Origin: Isoperla grammatica | Taxonomy: Eukaryota; Arthropoda; Insecta; Plecoptera; Perlodidae | DNA length: 64,000 nt | NCBI GenBank assembly: GCA_945910005.1 | Contig: OX246745.1 | Span: forward strand, 40,355,419 to 40,419,418 | Reading direction: 5' to 3' | Part shown: positions 36,401 to 45,100 of the stretch, piece by piece | Layout of the letters: each line of letters starts with the position of its first letter | Position numbering within the stretch: position 1 is the first letter of the stretch | Position numbers and translations under genes: made by a program | The notes under the pieces: model-generated | The model's input: the letters and a program-made list of their open reading frames with translations, nothing else | What the model was told of the DNA's origin: nothing | Databases searched by the model: none

Positions 36401-37588
36401 AGGACCGTCTTTACTTATCACATAAAGCGGAAGCTTGAACTTGTTCCCCTCATATCCCACATTCACAAGCACTACCCCCTGCACTCCCAAGTCTTGCTTG
36501 GACCATGTGCGCAGCCTGTACTCGGACTCGGACATGTCTGGTGGGTCACCAGGCCACAACTCTTGAAATGTGGACCGACCAATTAAGGAATGTTTAGAGC
36601 CCGTGTCCACTTCCATGGTTAGCGGCACTCCATCTATCTCCACCATTGCAGTTACCTCATCTTCTGTACCAGTAGTGTTCACGGAGAATAGATACGACTC
36701 GACAGGCCGTGCCTGTACAAGGTTGGTACTCACCGGTGACCTGTTATCTGATCTGTCTCCGCCCGTTGGGTTGGACACCCCAGCCTTTTTTCCTTGACAG
36801 ACCTTGGCTATGTGCCCGGTCTTCTGGCACTTGTAGCACGTAACGTTGCCGAGCTTGCACTTGTCCGCTAGGTGCGCTGTGCTACCGCAACGGAAACATT
36901 TGCCTTTAGTACCTGGTGTCGAGGTGTCCGCAGCAGGTTTGGCTCCCGTGCCTCCCCCTTTGTTTCCTTTCGACGCCTTGTTGTCGAGGAACTTGTTGAC
37001 TTGCGTCACACCGGCATTTCCCCGCAACACTTGGACGTCTCGCTGCGAAGTTTCCGCAGCCATGGACATCTCGACAGCCCGTTTGAATGTTAGGCTGTCT
37101 CCCTCAGCTAACAGTTTGGTCTGCAATGCTTGTTCCCGCACCCCCGCGATCAGCTGCTCTAGAAGATTCTCTTCTAAGTCAGGGAACTCACAATGTTCGC
37201 TGAGTTTTCGCAGGTTTGCGAGAAACTCCACGATCAGTTCATTAGGCCCCTGCATTCGCTTCCTGAACTTGAACCTCTGCATCCTTTTGCTAGGCTTAGG
37301 GCAGTACCTATCGCCTAACAACGCCAATGCCTGGGCTAGGCCCAAATCCGCCACATTCAACGGCGAGGCCAACGACCTCAACACCCGAAACATCTCCGCC
37401 CCGATTACACAGAGGAGCAAGTTCTTCTGCTTCTCCTCGGGCACTTCAAACGTTAAAAAAGCTATCTGTAACCTATCTGCGTACACGTCCCACGACTCCT
37501 CAGCAGGCTTAAACGGTCCCACGGCATTCACAACGCCACTCGCTAGGCCTAACCCACGCGAAGACGAACCTGCCCCATTTTCAGCCAT
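33464..37588 (-). CDS. Ty3/gypsy Gag-Pol polyprotein (single frame)
   Basis: 1374 codons from the ATG at 37588. The frame is open a little further, but that upstream start would be a TTG overlapping the primer-binding site. Domains in order, with approximate residues: Gag with two CCHC zinc knuckles (CFRCGSTAHLADKC, CYKCQKTGHIAKVC; 230-270); aspartic protease (VDTGSKHSLIG; about 329); reverse transcriptase (FGLASAPAIF, VYLDDLLISG; about 600-615); RNase H (LSCDASPYGVGAVLAH; about 759); integrase with a zinc-binding H-H-C-C (ending CQAC, about 1016), catalytic aspartates (HIDYAGP, SDNAAAF) and glutamate (NGLAERYVQ, about 1134). A C-terminal integrase tail contains PKWLPGTV. No stop or frameshift is seen. 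Gag and Pol are fused in one frame, unlike elements that use frameshifting. It would copy element RNA to DNA and integrate it. Confidence 0.95.
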   Translation of the reverse strand: MAENGAGSSSRGLGLASGVVNAVGPFKPAEESWDVYADRLQIAFLTFEVPEEKQKNLLLCVIGAEMFRVLRSLASPLNVADLGLAQALALLGDRYCPKPSKRMQRFKFRKRMQGPNELIVEFLANLRKLSEHCEFPDLEENLLEQLIAGVREQALQTKLLAEGDSLTFKRAVEMSMAAETSQRDVQVLRGNAGVTQVNKFLDNKASKGNKGGGTGAKPAADTSTPGTKGKCFRCGSTAHLADKCKLGNVTCYKCQKTGHIAKVCQGKKAGVSNPTGGDRSDNRSPVSTNLVQARPVESYLFSVNTTGTEDEVTAMVEIDGVPLTMEVDTGSKHSLIGRSTFQELWPGDPPDMSESEYRLRTWSKQDLGVQGVVLVNVGYEGNKFKLPLYVISKDGPSLMGRDWLRALRLAVKLSPVLKMEAEDRRIPKELHGLESVFESGLGTYKGEEVHVELDPGAVPVFRRHRSPPFALKEKADAALEQLQQDGAAEEIPHCKWGTPAVFVAKGDGTVRVCGDFSCTVNTVLKTDIYPLPTNTEVFTTLAQGSYFARLDLDRAYTQVRVDEESSHVLALNTHRGLLRMKRLPFGLASAPAIFQRLMETLLKGLEGVVVYLDDLLISGTTLEELWSRTRAVLERLQGAGLHLKLSKCQFGLKSVEFLGFRIDAAGLHPTAEKVEALLRAPSPENREQMESFLGFITFYERYIENMATKLAPLYELRRKDVPWKWTETHEVCFQEAKQLVSSDQVLVHYSLDKPLRLSCDASPYGVGAVLAHVEANGVEAPVAFGSRTLHAAEKNYSQLDKEFLSIMYGLRKFHRYIYGRPVEILTDHKPLVGLLQPGRQLPEVLSPRMTRWLLTLAGYRYKITFRPGKLHGNADMCSRLPLPAPDEPEYPEPADVWFLAEVPEESPLAAEKIREESKKDTIVSRVLKGVQHGWDTTELPLQYQPYLHNWTGLSVQQGCLLYSIRVVIPTNLRQEVLKLLHKVHQGIVKTKAIARSYVWWPGLDRDIEELIATCQACAETRKTPASSNVIPWSIPARPMSRIHIDYAGPTQGQTFFVAVDAHSRWPVVKNTKGALTSAAAIEVLRDMFTDYGIPDEVVSDNAAAFKSEEFQDFLRLNQVVHITSAPYFPASNGLAERYVQTVKSLLAKVAPERWQLELGNILLALRTTPHATTRETPSDLMMGRRIRTMLDKLHPDNYNARNASRDAAAVKAQNGDPAWRQFNEGQLVYYRNHGRGPKWLPGTVTTIHGPRNFSVSDAEGVSRRLHLDQLRGRQVSRTAEAAAEPEFPTREPSRGYQGIPAEVPTGTEPEPQPVEMERRPMDSGPTPLPVEEGVQPPRGTVAVIEPRTTQRPATPARRPARETRPPAYLKDYGK

Positions 37589-37610
37589 ACCGTCCGTTCT
37601 CGTCGCCAAT

Positions 37611-37845
37611 TGTTATGTCTGGGTCTAGTCGGGGAGACTCGGGTACAATGACAGATACAACACAGATTTCTAATAGCCTGATGGGTCTTTATTAATGCGG
37701 TTGAGGTTACAGTTCTGAATCAAGGTGAAGCTACTCTCGACGGGAAGCGTCCTTCTCTCCGTGCGCGTCACCTCTCGTGGCGCTGCCTTTTGGTAGCCCT
37801 ATCAACTACTGGCGCGGGCGCCAGGTACAAACGATAAACACCACA
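37611..37845 (-). repeat. 5' LTR of the Ty3/gypsy element
   Basis: 235 bp, one base different by eye from the 3' LTR. The primer-binding site follows on the minus strand at 37608. As the 5' LTR it would hold the element's promoter; no TATA box was identified. Confidence 0.95.
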
Positions 37846-37990
37846 TAATCTATCTCCCAAAGGAATACACAAAAAAAGCGAGTAGCCTAGAAACCGGATC
37901 AGTTGTACGGAAGAAATACCAAAAGGTCAATCCGATTAACCGGATCAGTTAGGCACATGAATATCAATGCGTTTTAGGCTTGTAACTTAC

Positions 37991-38242
37991 CCATCCCAGA
38001 GCTCCAATCAAGTTACGTTGTACAATTTGGGAATAATCGGTTTCCCAAGTCTTTCTCCTGTGGTCTTTAGCATTTGTATTTTTTTGCCCATCAAACTGAC
38101 CTTCATTTTTATCAGAACTACGTACATGGCTAAGTTTTCTTGAATAACAAGAAATCTGATTCCTTGATTTTATTGGTTGTTTTGTTTGTGAATATTTACT
38201 TTTCAAGCATTCTTTGATACTACCAGGGAAATACCTCCACAT
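37991..38242 (-). CDS. DELE1: DELE1-like protein, exon 1 (start codon, mitochondrial-type N-terminus)
   Basis: 84 codons from ATG at 38242, which begins MWRYFPGSIKECLKSK. It ends at LIGALGW, directly before a consensus donor (gtaagt). The N-terminus is rich in lysine, arginine and serine with almost no acidic residues in the first 40, consistent with a mitochondrial targeting sequence. The end begins the hydrophobic segment completed by exon 2. Intron 1 (32608-37990, 5.4 kb) is enlarged by the nested transposons. The next gene (PPIL3) is divergent. Confidence 0.68.
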
Positions 38243-39658
38243 TTTAAGGTTATGGTAGGCCTGTTAGCTTAGGAGTCAAACCGTATGGCCAAACACGAAG
38301 GCCTCTGCTGATATCATCTATTTTTTTTTTGACCCAAAAAACATTAGCACATTTGAAAAATATGCCTTGCCACGAAATACCTTAGATAGTCCCAAGAATT
38401 ATGGAAACTTAAAATACATAATAAAAGTAACCTAGGCTAGTTAAAGGCTTTTCTTAAACCACCATTGCGTTTCAAGGCTACCAATGGCCGGCACAAAGAT
38501 ATTATATTCCCTACGGGAGGGCCGGAATCTGGAGAAATAATCTATATTTGAACCAAACCATTTCTTACTGTAATCTTACAAAGAAATATAAATATTGGAA
38601 TCTAATAAATTTAATTAATAAAAGTGTTTAGTTAGTATTGCATATAAGGTATATTTCACTTCACGGCTTCGCTAAAATAATCACTAGCTAGTAATATTTT
38701 GAATGTTAACGTTTGCCATCCACTCGGAAAAAAATCGCCCATGATAAACAGGCGGTGTGTAAAAAGTTAATGTGGCCGTGGCGGTGGGAATTGTGTTTGT
38801 ACATTTTAAATGCGGCATATGAGCTTCTGTGTATATTTTTAATTTAAATAATAACTGCACATTATATATATGTATATGCATTTATTCAGATCAGGATTTA
38901 GTTGATAAAGTTCACAATAGTCTCCGAAGTCAACACAAATATGGTAAAACATTTATTAGGACTAGGCCTAGGCCTAGTAAATATTTATCAACAGTTAGGT
39001 TATGTTCCTCTAGAAAAATTTTCTGTCGACTTAAGTGTATAGGCCTAGCATAAACAAATCGTACTTAACGATCGTATGCTTCCACTAACATTAGTGGTGC
39101 TCATATGGTATGCCTAATTGGCGAGGCTTAAGTCCAGGCTAGAGCCTGTCTTTTGCACCTGCTTCCATTGGGTAGGCCTAGAGGGTTTGGGCACGCGGCC
39201 GTTCGTCTATCGCATCGCCATGTAGGCCTCGCATCAATTTCAATTCTTCTCCTACTTCTGCGGCGGCGCACCTCGCCAGTGGCAGAGCTTTCCCCCTCCC
39301 AACCACTTCCGGCCCATAGCTGTGCGTCAAGATTTATGAAAAGGGCTTTGCGTAACTGAGATTAAAAGCCTCTTTCCCTCCCCTTACTAAATAACACCCC
39401 TTGAAACTTGTGAGTCCATATACCTAACAAACAAACAAGCATAAAAGTGTAAAAAGTGTAAATCAGACAAACGTGAATTCCCTTAAGGCCTGGTTTTTAA
39501 GGACCCCGCACGCGTCAATGCGTGAGCGTCATGAGTCCCGCAGCAATAAGTGTGCGTGCCGCGCTAGTTTGTAGTGGTTTTTAAAGTTGCGTGCTCAGTC
39601 ACTTGAGTACTGCGAAACACTTTCGTGGGGGCATGGGGAAACAAAAATGTGTCATACA
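38243..39658. other. Divergent intergenic region between DELE1-like and PPIL3
   Basis: It likely holds the DELE1 promoter and the 5' end of PPIL3. A CpG-containing, GC-richer stretch lies at about 39160-39320. TAGGCCTA palindromes occur at 38963, 38969, 39040 and 39173. A segment near 39487-39610 (gcctggtttttaaggacccc ... tagtggtttttaaag) may be a MITE remnant with short inverted ends. No promoter element is assigned. Confidence 0.4.
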
Positions 39659-40090
39659 TTAATAATAGTAATGAGACTTACCATTCCGACACAAAGCTGC
39701 CCTTACCGTCCTATCAACAAATGAATACTTCCCCACATCTGTTTTCCTCCCAACCCTTTGAAATTTCCACTCGTGGTCGTGACTTGCACTGTACCCACCA
39801 CTATCCATTCTGCCTTGGATTTCCTTCCAACCTCTCATTCCCCTTGATGCCCTGTACAAGTTGCACAACCTATCCTTCCTCCTTCTCTCCTCCAATGATT
39901 CCCACCCCAGCTCCTCCATCATTTCTGTAATGCTTTTGTAAACCCTACCTCCCTCATCAATCTTTGAAAACCTACTCACTAACCCATCCTGCCCTGGCGC
40001 CTTCCCGGCACCCATTTTCCCTATGATTCCCTTGATCTCACTTTTGGATATAGTAAGTGAATCTTCCCCCCTCCCCCCTTGCCCTCGCAT
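39659..40090 (-). pseudogene. LINE reverse-transcriptase fragment, internally deleted
   Basis: An open frame of 143 codons. It joins a reverse transcriptase N-terminal motif (EIKGIIGKMGAGKAPGQDGL) to a post-RT C-terminal type region (LEERRRKDRLCNLYRASRG ... RTVRAALCRNG). The catalytic YxDD region is missing, so most of the domain has been deleted. It belongs to a different LINE from the one at 11342-16198. It lies on the opposite strand just upstream of PPIL3. Confidence 0.62.
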
Positions 40091-40425
40091 CTGATGTCTT
40101 TATTCTTGCACTTGGCCTGTAGCCTAGCTGACTGGCATGGTGTACGGTCGGTAGGTCTACGACACGGTACCAGTAGTTAAGGTCTGAGGCCATGACCAAC
40201 CTATATGTAGGAGTAGCCTAAGCTAGCTTAGCCTTTCTGGAGGTCTGAAGTAGGGGTAGGGTACTAAAACATAACGTAGACCTAGAAAAATGTAGGTTAA
40301 GTTACTAAAGTTCGACTCATTTTCTTGGCCTTGACTGAGCCGCCACAGTTCATGGACTGTAGATCCAACAGCATAAGAATTACTAAACTTTAGCAGTTCT
40401 GCTTTATATATATTGAATGGCTACC

Positions 40426-40428
40426 ATG
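40426..40428 (+). promoter_or_regulatory. PPIL3: Candidate PPIL3 start codon (exon 1 end)
   Basis: PPIL3 exon 40649-40723 starts with the second codon, so the ATG must end an upstream exon. This ATG has a good context (ctaccATGg) and is followed at once by a GT (gtatag). An alternative with a donor-like follow-on is ATG at 39107 (atggtatgc). The choice cannot be settled from sequence alone. Confidence 0.3.
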
Positions 40429-40429
40429 G

Positions 40430-40596
40430 TATAGTTGTTCCAAGACTACCTTACACATGCTTTCGTCACAGGCGACTGGTTTGTAGCCAATCAGCGATCG
40501 GTATTGGCGCTGGTGTGTCTCGGGCGGTTCGCCGGTTGGCTACGACTGCCCCGGATGTGACGAAAGCAGGTGTAAAGTAATCTTGGGACAACTATA
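40430..40596. mobile_element. Foldback MITE, copy 1 (167 bp)
   Basis: A long palindrome. The left arm is tatagttgttccaagactac... and the right arm ends ...tcttgggacaactata. The internal arms share ctttcgtcaca and gtagccaatc/ggttggctac. A second copy lies at 42204-42368. It is in the presumed PPIL3 intron 1. The outer TA may be part of a TA target duplication. Confidence 0.85.
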
Positions 40597-40648
40597 AGTG
40601 TCTTGATCATCTGTAAACCTAATTGTGTTCTAATTTGTTTCTTTTTAG

Positions 40649-40723
40649 TCTGTGACATTACATACTGATGTTGGTGATGTAAAGATTGAGCTCTTTTGTG
40701 AATACTGCCCTAAAACATGCGAG
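40649..40723 (+). CDS. PPIL3: Peptidyl-prolyl isomerase-like 3, exon 2 (residues 2-26)
   Basis: A 75-nt exon, phase 0, after acceptor tttctttttag and before donor gtaagt. It encodes SVTLHTDVGDVKIELFCEYC followed by PKTCE, the N-terminal strands of a cyclophilin. With the start Met supplied from upstream and the two following exons the protein is 161 residues, the length I recall for human PPIL3. PPIL3 is a nuclear, spliceosome-associated cyclophilin that catalyses cis-trans isomerisation of prolyl bonds. Confidence 0.95.
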
Positions 40724-40772
40724 GTAAGTAAGTTAGCGTACAATAGGTATGACTGTCGATGTGCAACATTAT

Positions 40773-41408
40773 TAGGGTGACCAGACGTCCCGGTTTTACC
40801 GGGATCGTCCCGTTTTTTTGCGGCCTGTCCCGGTGTCCCGAAAATAGTTCTCGGGACGCCAAAATGTCCCGGTTTTAAGAGTTCGTCCAATTAATTCGTA
40901 TTCTCCATTTAAATTTCCATTAATAAACTATATAATGTTTCATATAAAAGCCAATACTAGTTATAATTTAAAATACTCCACAATACAAATCTCCCTGGGC
41001 TACCGGTCCATTTTGTTGCTGCAGTGACTTTACAATGACGCTTGGACTTGCCAAGGCTTGATCCAATAGGGGTGGGGGGCTGCCGGTTCGTGCGCGGCTA
41101 GCGCTCAGTAGTCGAGCAGCGAGCGGCTAGTAAGGATCAAGTGTCGTGTCAATCAATTGCGCGTACTTATCTTTTCCTGGAACCTGATTCTTCTCTTGCG
41201 CCACACCCTCAAGGCAAAGGCCAGCCCCCAGCCCAACCCAACCTGTCTCAGATCTCACTACAGGCTATCTTGAGATAAAAATTGCCCAAAAAAGTTTGCG
41301 CCTCCGGCGGCTGGGGCTACGCCCCAGACCCCTTGTGATCCACGCAAGTCCATACAAGTCAAGCCTCCATGTGTCCCGGTTTTTGCTTTTGTAATTATGG
41401 TCACCCTA
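40773..41408. mobile_element. hAT-type MITE in PPIL3 intron 2 (636 bp)
   Basis: The ends tagggtgacca and tggtcaccct(a) are inverted. An exact 8-bp target duplication, aacattat, flanks it (40765-40772 and 41409-41416). The first 100 bp are rich in tcccgg/ccggga motifs. No coding capacity. Confidence 0.93.
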
Positions 41409-41437
41409 AACATTATAGATTATTCGACTCAGTACTG

Positions 41438-42143
41438 CAGTGTTCTCCCCAGAGCCGGTTGGTTTGCCTGGCTAACTTTAGCTGCCGCCAATTAGCTTTT
41501 TAATAAACAATCGGAATTCACACCTTCATCTAGCAAAAGCATGGTCTCTTTATAGTTTGACTTTCTAATGGAAAAATGTACCTAATGGCGTGTGAGGGAA
41601 TATTGTTCAACGAAACATCAACATAGGCCTAACATGTCATCTAGGCCTATGCATGACCTTCGCTTGCTGGCGTACTCCGCTCACAGATGATTACTTCCCC
41701 GTGCCCGTGGCTCGTGCCAATCTTCGGTCATGCTCGGTATCTCTGAATTTTATTCAAAGTTACAAGAAGTAAATAATGTTATCAAACTCAAGAGTTTTCA
41801 AGTTGTCATTGTAAACCTGTAAATCCTACTGGCCCACACAACAGAACCACGCACAAGAAAATTAATATTATCACAAGAAATTTTAAAGTTGTCGGCCTAA
41901 TCATTGTAGGTAAGCCTACCAATTTGTCTCAAGTAATGTTTGATTTCAATAAAATAAGAAATGCTCTTATCACAAAAGCAACAATATAAAGTTACCTTGA
42001 AATGCCTTTAAAAACCTCTAAAACTCACCAAAACAGATCTATGATCCAAAAAAAATCCCATTTTTTGTGTTTACCCTGGAAATACACTACTCGGCAATTA
42101 TTTTGAAACAACCACTGAACTTTTTTTCCTGGGGAGAACACTG
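41438..42143. mobile_element. Second TIR MITE in PPIL3 intron 2 (706 bp, hAT-like ends)
   Basis: Perfect 15-bp inverted ends, cagtgttctccccag (41438) and ctggggagaacactg (to 42143). Flanking 8-mers cagtactg and catggtag match poorly, so the target duplication is unclear. Non-coding. TAGGCCTA palindromes at 41624 and 41642 lie inside. Confidence 0.8.
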
Positions 42144-42203
42144 CATGGTAGAAAACTGGTTCAGTAAATGGAGGTAAACTTACATATTTGCTGCCTTACC
42201 ACC

Positions 42204-42368
42204 ATAGGCAACCCAAGACAACCTTACTTATGCTTTCCACACTGGCGAGGTTCTCGTAGCCAATCAGCGATCGTTATTTCTGTGCGCTTGTCTCAGGCGG
42301 TTCGTTGGTTGGCTACGAGTGCCTCGCCTGTGACGAAAGCATATGTTAGGTAGTCTTGGGTTGCCTAT
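42204..42368. mobile_element. Foldback MITE, copy 2 (165 bp)
   Basis: A palindrome with arms ataggcaacccaagacaacc... and ...gtagtcttgggttgcctat. The interior resembles copy 1 (40430-40596) throughout, including gtagccaatcagcgatcg. The outermost 7-8 bp differ from copy 1, yet still pair within this copy. Confidence 0.87.
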
Positions 42369-42634
42369 ATTATTTCTCTTCTCTTCTGAAAATCTTGAAA
42401 TGTCATCCCTTCAACTCCTAGTATTTTCTTTGATTACACTGCTTCTAGTCATGGCTTGCATTGTTACTCCCAATACACTTCTCAAGAAGAAGGGAAGTTG
42501 TAATATTATATTAAATAATAATTAATACTGTATTTCCTATTTAGACTACCAGAAAGTTCAAAATATCATTGTTCATCAGTTTGTGTTAATTTAGTAACTG
42601 TACTAAATTCTAAATTCTATTTTTTCCTCTTCAG

Positions 42635-42915
42635 AATTTTCTTGCATTATGCGCAAGTGACTACTACAATGGCTGTTTGTTCCATCGGAACATCAAAGGT
42701 TTCATAGTCCAAACGGGAGACCCGACTCACACGGGAAAAGGTGGCAACTCGATATGGGGGAAGAAGTTTGAAGACGAACTCAAAGAGGACTTGAAACACA
42801 GTGTTCGTGGGATGGTCTCGATGGCAAATAATGGACCCAACACGAACGCTAGCCAGTTCTTCATTTCATATGCTTCACAGCCTCATTTAGACCTTAAATA
42901 TACATTGTTTGGAAA
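42635..42915 (+). CDS. PPIL3: Peptidyl-prolyl isomerase-like 3, exon 3 (catalytic core)
   Basis: 281 nt after acceptor ttttttcctcttcag, ending in split codon AA before donor gtaagg. It encodes NFLALCASDYYNGCLFHRNI onward. It includes the cyclophilin active-site arginine (FHR, about residue 44), QTGDP, GGNSIWGKKFEDE and the MANNGPNTNASQFFIS signature. The usual cyclosporin-contacting tryptophan position reads Tyr (LKYTLFGK), as in PPIL3 proteins. No frameshift. Confidence 0.97.
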
Positions 42916-43015
42916 GTAAGGATTGTCATTTTTTAAAGTAATCGGGTTGTTTGTTTAAAGGTACCTATTTAAGCAAGCGCAATTATTAATAATTTTGGTT
43001 ATAATCATTTTTCAG

Positions 43016-43142
43016 AGTTATTGATGGCTTTGATACACTGGACGAATTGGAAAAACTGCCAGTCAACCCGAAGAATTATAAACCATTGGCCGAGACTCGG
43101 CTCAATAGCGTAACAATCCACGCCAACCCTGTAGCCGACTGA
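43016..43142 (+). CDS. PPIL3: Peptidyl-prolyl isomerase-like 3, terminal exon
   Basis: 127 nt after acceptor catttttcag (100-bp intron). The split codon completes Lys. It encodes VIDGFDTLDELEKLPVN and ends VTIHANPVAD before TGA at 43140-43142. This matches the C-terminal strand and helix of the family. The three exons in the window read without interruption. Confidence 0.97.
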
Positions 43143-44832
43143 TCTGCAAACTAAGCATGTTCTGTTTCATTATACATACTACCATCATATGCAGCGATGG
43201 GCACTTTCTAAAATACTACTAAATGTACCTGTACTGTACCTATTTTAAATACATTTGTATTTTGTATTGAAACACTGTTGTCAAGTATTTGTACCTTGTA
43301 TTTCAAAATACTTAGATTGTATGCATGAGGCATTAAATCCAACAAATTAAGCCCCAAAAAGTACCTAGACAATATTTACAAATTTATTTATTATTTTGTA
43401 GTGGGAAACAAGTACGTGGGGATAAACTGGGATGAAAGTATGACTAACAGATATGTACAAATAAAGAATATAGTTTATTGTGACGAAAGCTTACACGTGC
43501 CATGCTACAATACGTAACCAAGACGGGCCTCACTCGCCCGTCTTCAATCTACCCTGACCGTCTAAGCTCTGACGAGCGGGCAAGCCGCCCCCGCTTATAA
43601 AGGTAGGGGGTAGGCCAACGGGTAGGCCCCTCCTACCTCCCACCTAACCCATAGAGATAGTAAGGGGTGGAGTGAGTGTTAGGACCTTTCCATGCAGCCA
43701 ACCTCGGCCGAATTCCTGGAACTCGATGGGGGCACTGATCATGCGCATTACGTAGAGAACCGCGTGGCGGTAAGGTTTGAGCTCGTGTTCCGCGCACAAC
43801 TGTACGTCAAGTCTCGGGGAAAAACGTTTCATTGATGAGTTATATTATAAATACAATAATCCTTGGTATTTTGCACAAGTTTGCTATAATTCCCAAGAAC
43901 TGAGAGAAAAGAAAAAATGAATTATTTAATAGATAATAATTTAATAGAAATAGTGACCACCAAAACCCAAACAAATATCACATTCAAAACAGATTTACGA
44001 CTTGCATGAACTATTGTTAATTGCTAAAAGCATAAACCTAAACGTAAACTTACATTTACAGAAAACTTGAAATTGATAGATTTCCCACTATCCACACTCA
44101 GGAAGGTACACTTTGTTTAAGACTCATGTGCTATACAGTTTAGAATATTAATTGCCATTGCGTTACTTCTAAATAGCTGCAATGCAAGTCATTGCAATTT
44201 TTTAAAATGATTTTATTAAGTGACCTCAAATAATCAAAAATAAATTTTACTTGTAGTCTAATTGCTCATTATTATCTAATGTATATATATATTTACATTA
44301 GGCGGCTAACATAAATGTGATATTTAGATGCAGGAGTTGCTACAGCAAAAAGAATAGTCATACTTCGGTGTGGGGATAAGGTTGGCCTATACAAGAATAA
44401 CAGTTAAAACCAGTTTAAAATATGTTAATATATAGTAGGTACAGAACACAAACATATCATGTAATAAAAGCTATGCAAACTATTAACACATGAAGGAAGT
44501 ATAACTTATAAAATTACTATTCTACATTGACATCTATGTACAGGGACATACACATTCAACATCAAATTCTATAGATAGGACACATGGCACAGTGGGTAGG
44601 TACTAAATGATATAAGATTAATAATTCAAGTCACAGTTTTATCCAATTTTTGAGCTAGCTAGCACATTTTTGGGGAATTTCGAGTCCTTGCGGGTTCTGT
44701 GACATTTTAGAAGATGACTTTAGTTATTTGTTTTGTTGGACTAGGCCTTCCATACACTGACATGTCATTCATATACAGTATTTTTGTCTTTTAACCAAGA
44801 AGACTGTTTTACATGTACATAATTACATATGT
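43143..44832. other. Convergent intergenic region between PPIL3 and the SARDH-like gene
   Basis: AT-rich. A stretch at 43196-43330 (gatgggcactttctaaaata, repeated tattt/aaata motifs) looks like a transposon remnant. A GC-rich block at 43510-43640 contains a strong hairpin (aagacgggc / gcccgtctt, 43519-43543) followed by tataaagg; it may be an LTR or MITE remnant but is unassigned. A minus-strand AATAAA at 44217-44212 could serve the SARDH-like gene. Confidence 0.4.
43460..43465 (+). promoter_or_regulatory. PPIL3: Candidate polyadenylation signal of PPIL3
   Basis: AATAAA, 318 nt after the stop codon. Candidate only. Confidence 0.4.
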
Positions 44833-45100
44833 ACATTATGTCCTGCCAGATTCACTTAACTTATATTCATGAAAAGACTTTCCAAATGGTGCAATTTGCT
44901 TACATGATGATGTTGCAACGGACTCATTTTGCAAACTCTTTTCTTTTAGTACCAGTAGGCCTGACATGTCGTTTACATTATATCCTGCCAGATTCTCATG
45001 AAAAGACTTTGTTTCCAAATGGTAAGTTATTTGCTTACATGATAACGTTGCAACAGACTCATTTTGCAAACTCTTTTCTTGTAATACCAGTACAGTAGGC
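44833..45100. repeat. Imperfect direct repeat, two copies of about 120-130 bp
   Basis: Both copies contain tcctgccagatt, catgaaaagacttt, tttgcttacatgat, gttgcaac and gactcattttgcaaactctt. The copies lie at about 44833-44964 and 44983-45100. They explain the short open frames on both strands. Confidence 0.85.

Larger units (their letters stand above)
33166..37845 (-). mobile_element. Ty3/gypsy LTR retrotransposon, near-intact and young
   Basis: Two 235-bp LTRs (33166-33400 and 37611-37845) flank a 4.2-kb interior. On the minus strand they begin TG and end CA. The 5-bp target duplication is taatc (33161-33165 and 37846-37850). By eye the LTRs differ at one base (ggaagccc versus ggtagccc). A primer-binding site beginning TGGCGACGAGAAC starts 2 nt inside the 5' LTR (37608). 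A polypurine tract (aaagggggagaa) abuts the 3' LTR (33401-33414). One uninterrupted Gag-Pol frame fills the interior. The LTR carries AATAAA on the minus strand. The element sits in DELE1 intron 1 in the same orientation as the gene. No envelope-like frame is present. Confidence 0.97.
32735..37918. mobile_element. Older TIR element (about 0.5 kb) hosting the Ty3/gypsy insertion
   Basis: The left end gtatttcttccgtacaactg (32735) is matched by an inverted copy ending at 37918 (cagttgtacggaagaaatac). The match extends about 45 bp inward with few differences. Subtracting the LTR element leaves about 500 bp. The interior has a near-perfect 44-bp palindrome (32858-32901) and a 29-bp direct repeat (gaaccacaataaaggg... 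at 32802 and 32945). No target duplication was identified, so the family is unassigned. Confidence 0.65.

Noticed and set aside
37589..37609. Upstream start of the gypsy polyprotein at 37609
   Set aside because: The first codon is TTG, not ATG, and lies in the primer-binding site. The first ATG is at 37588.
43644..43832. 62-codon minus-strand open frame
   Set aside because: No recognisable family, no splice sites, and it lies in an unassigned, possibly transposon-derived block.
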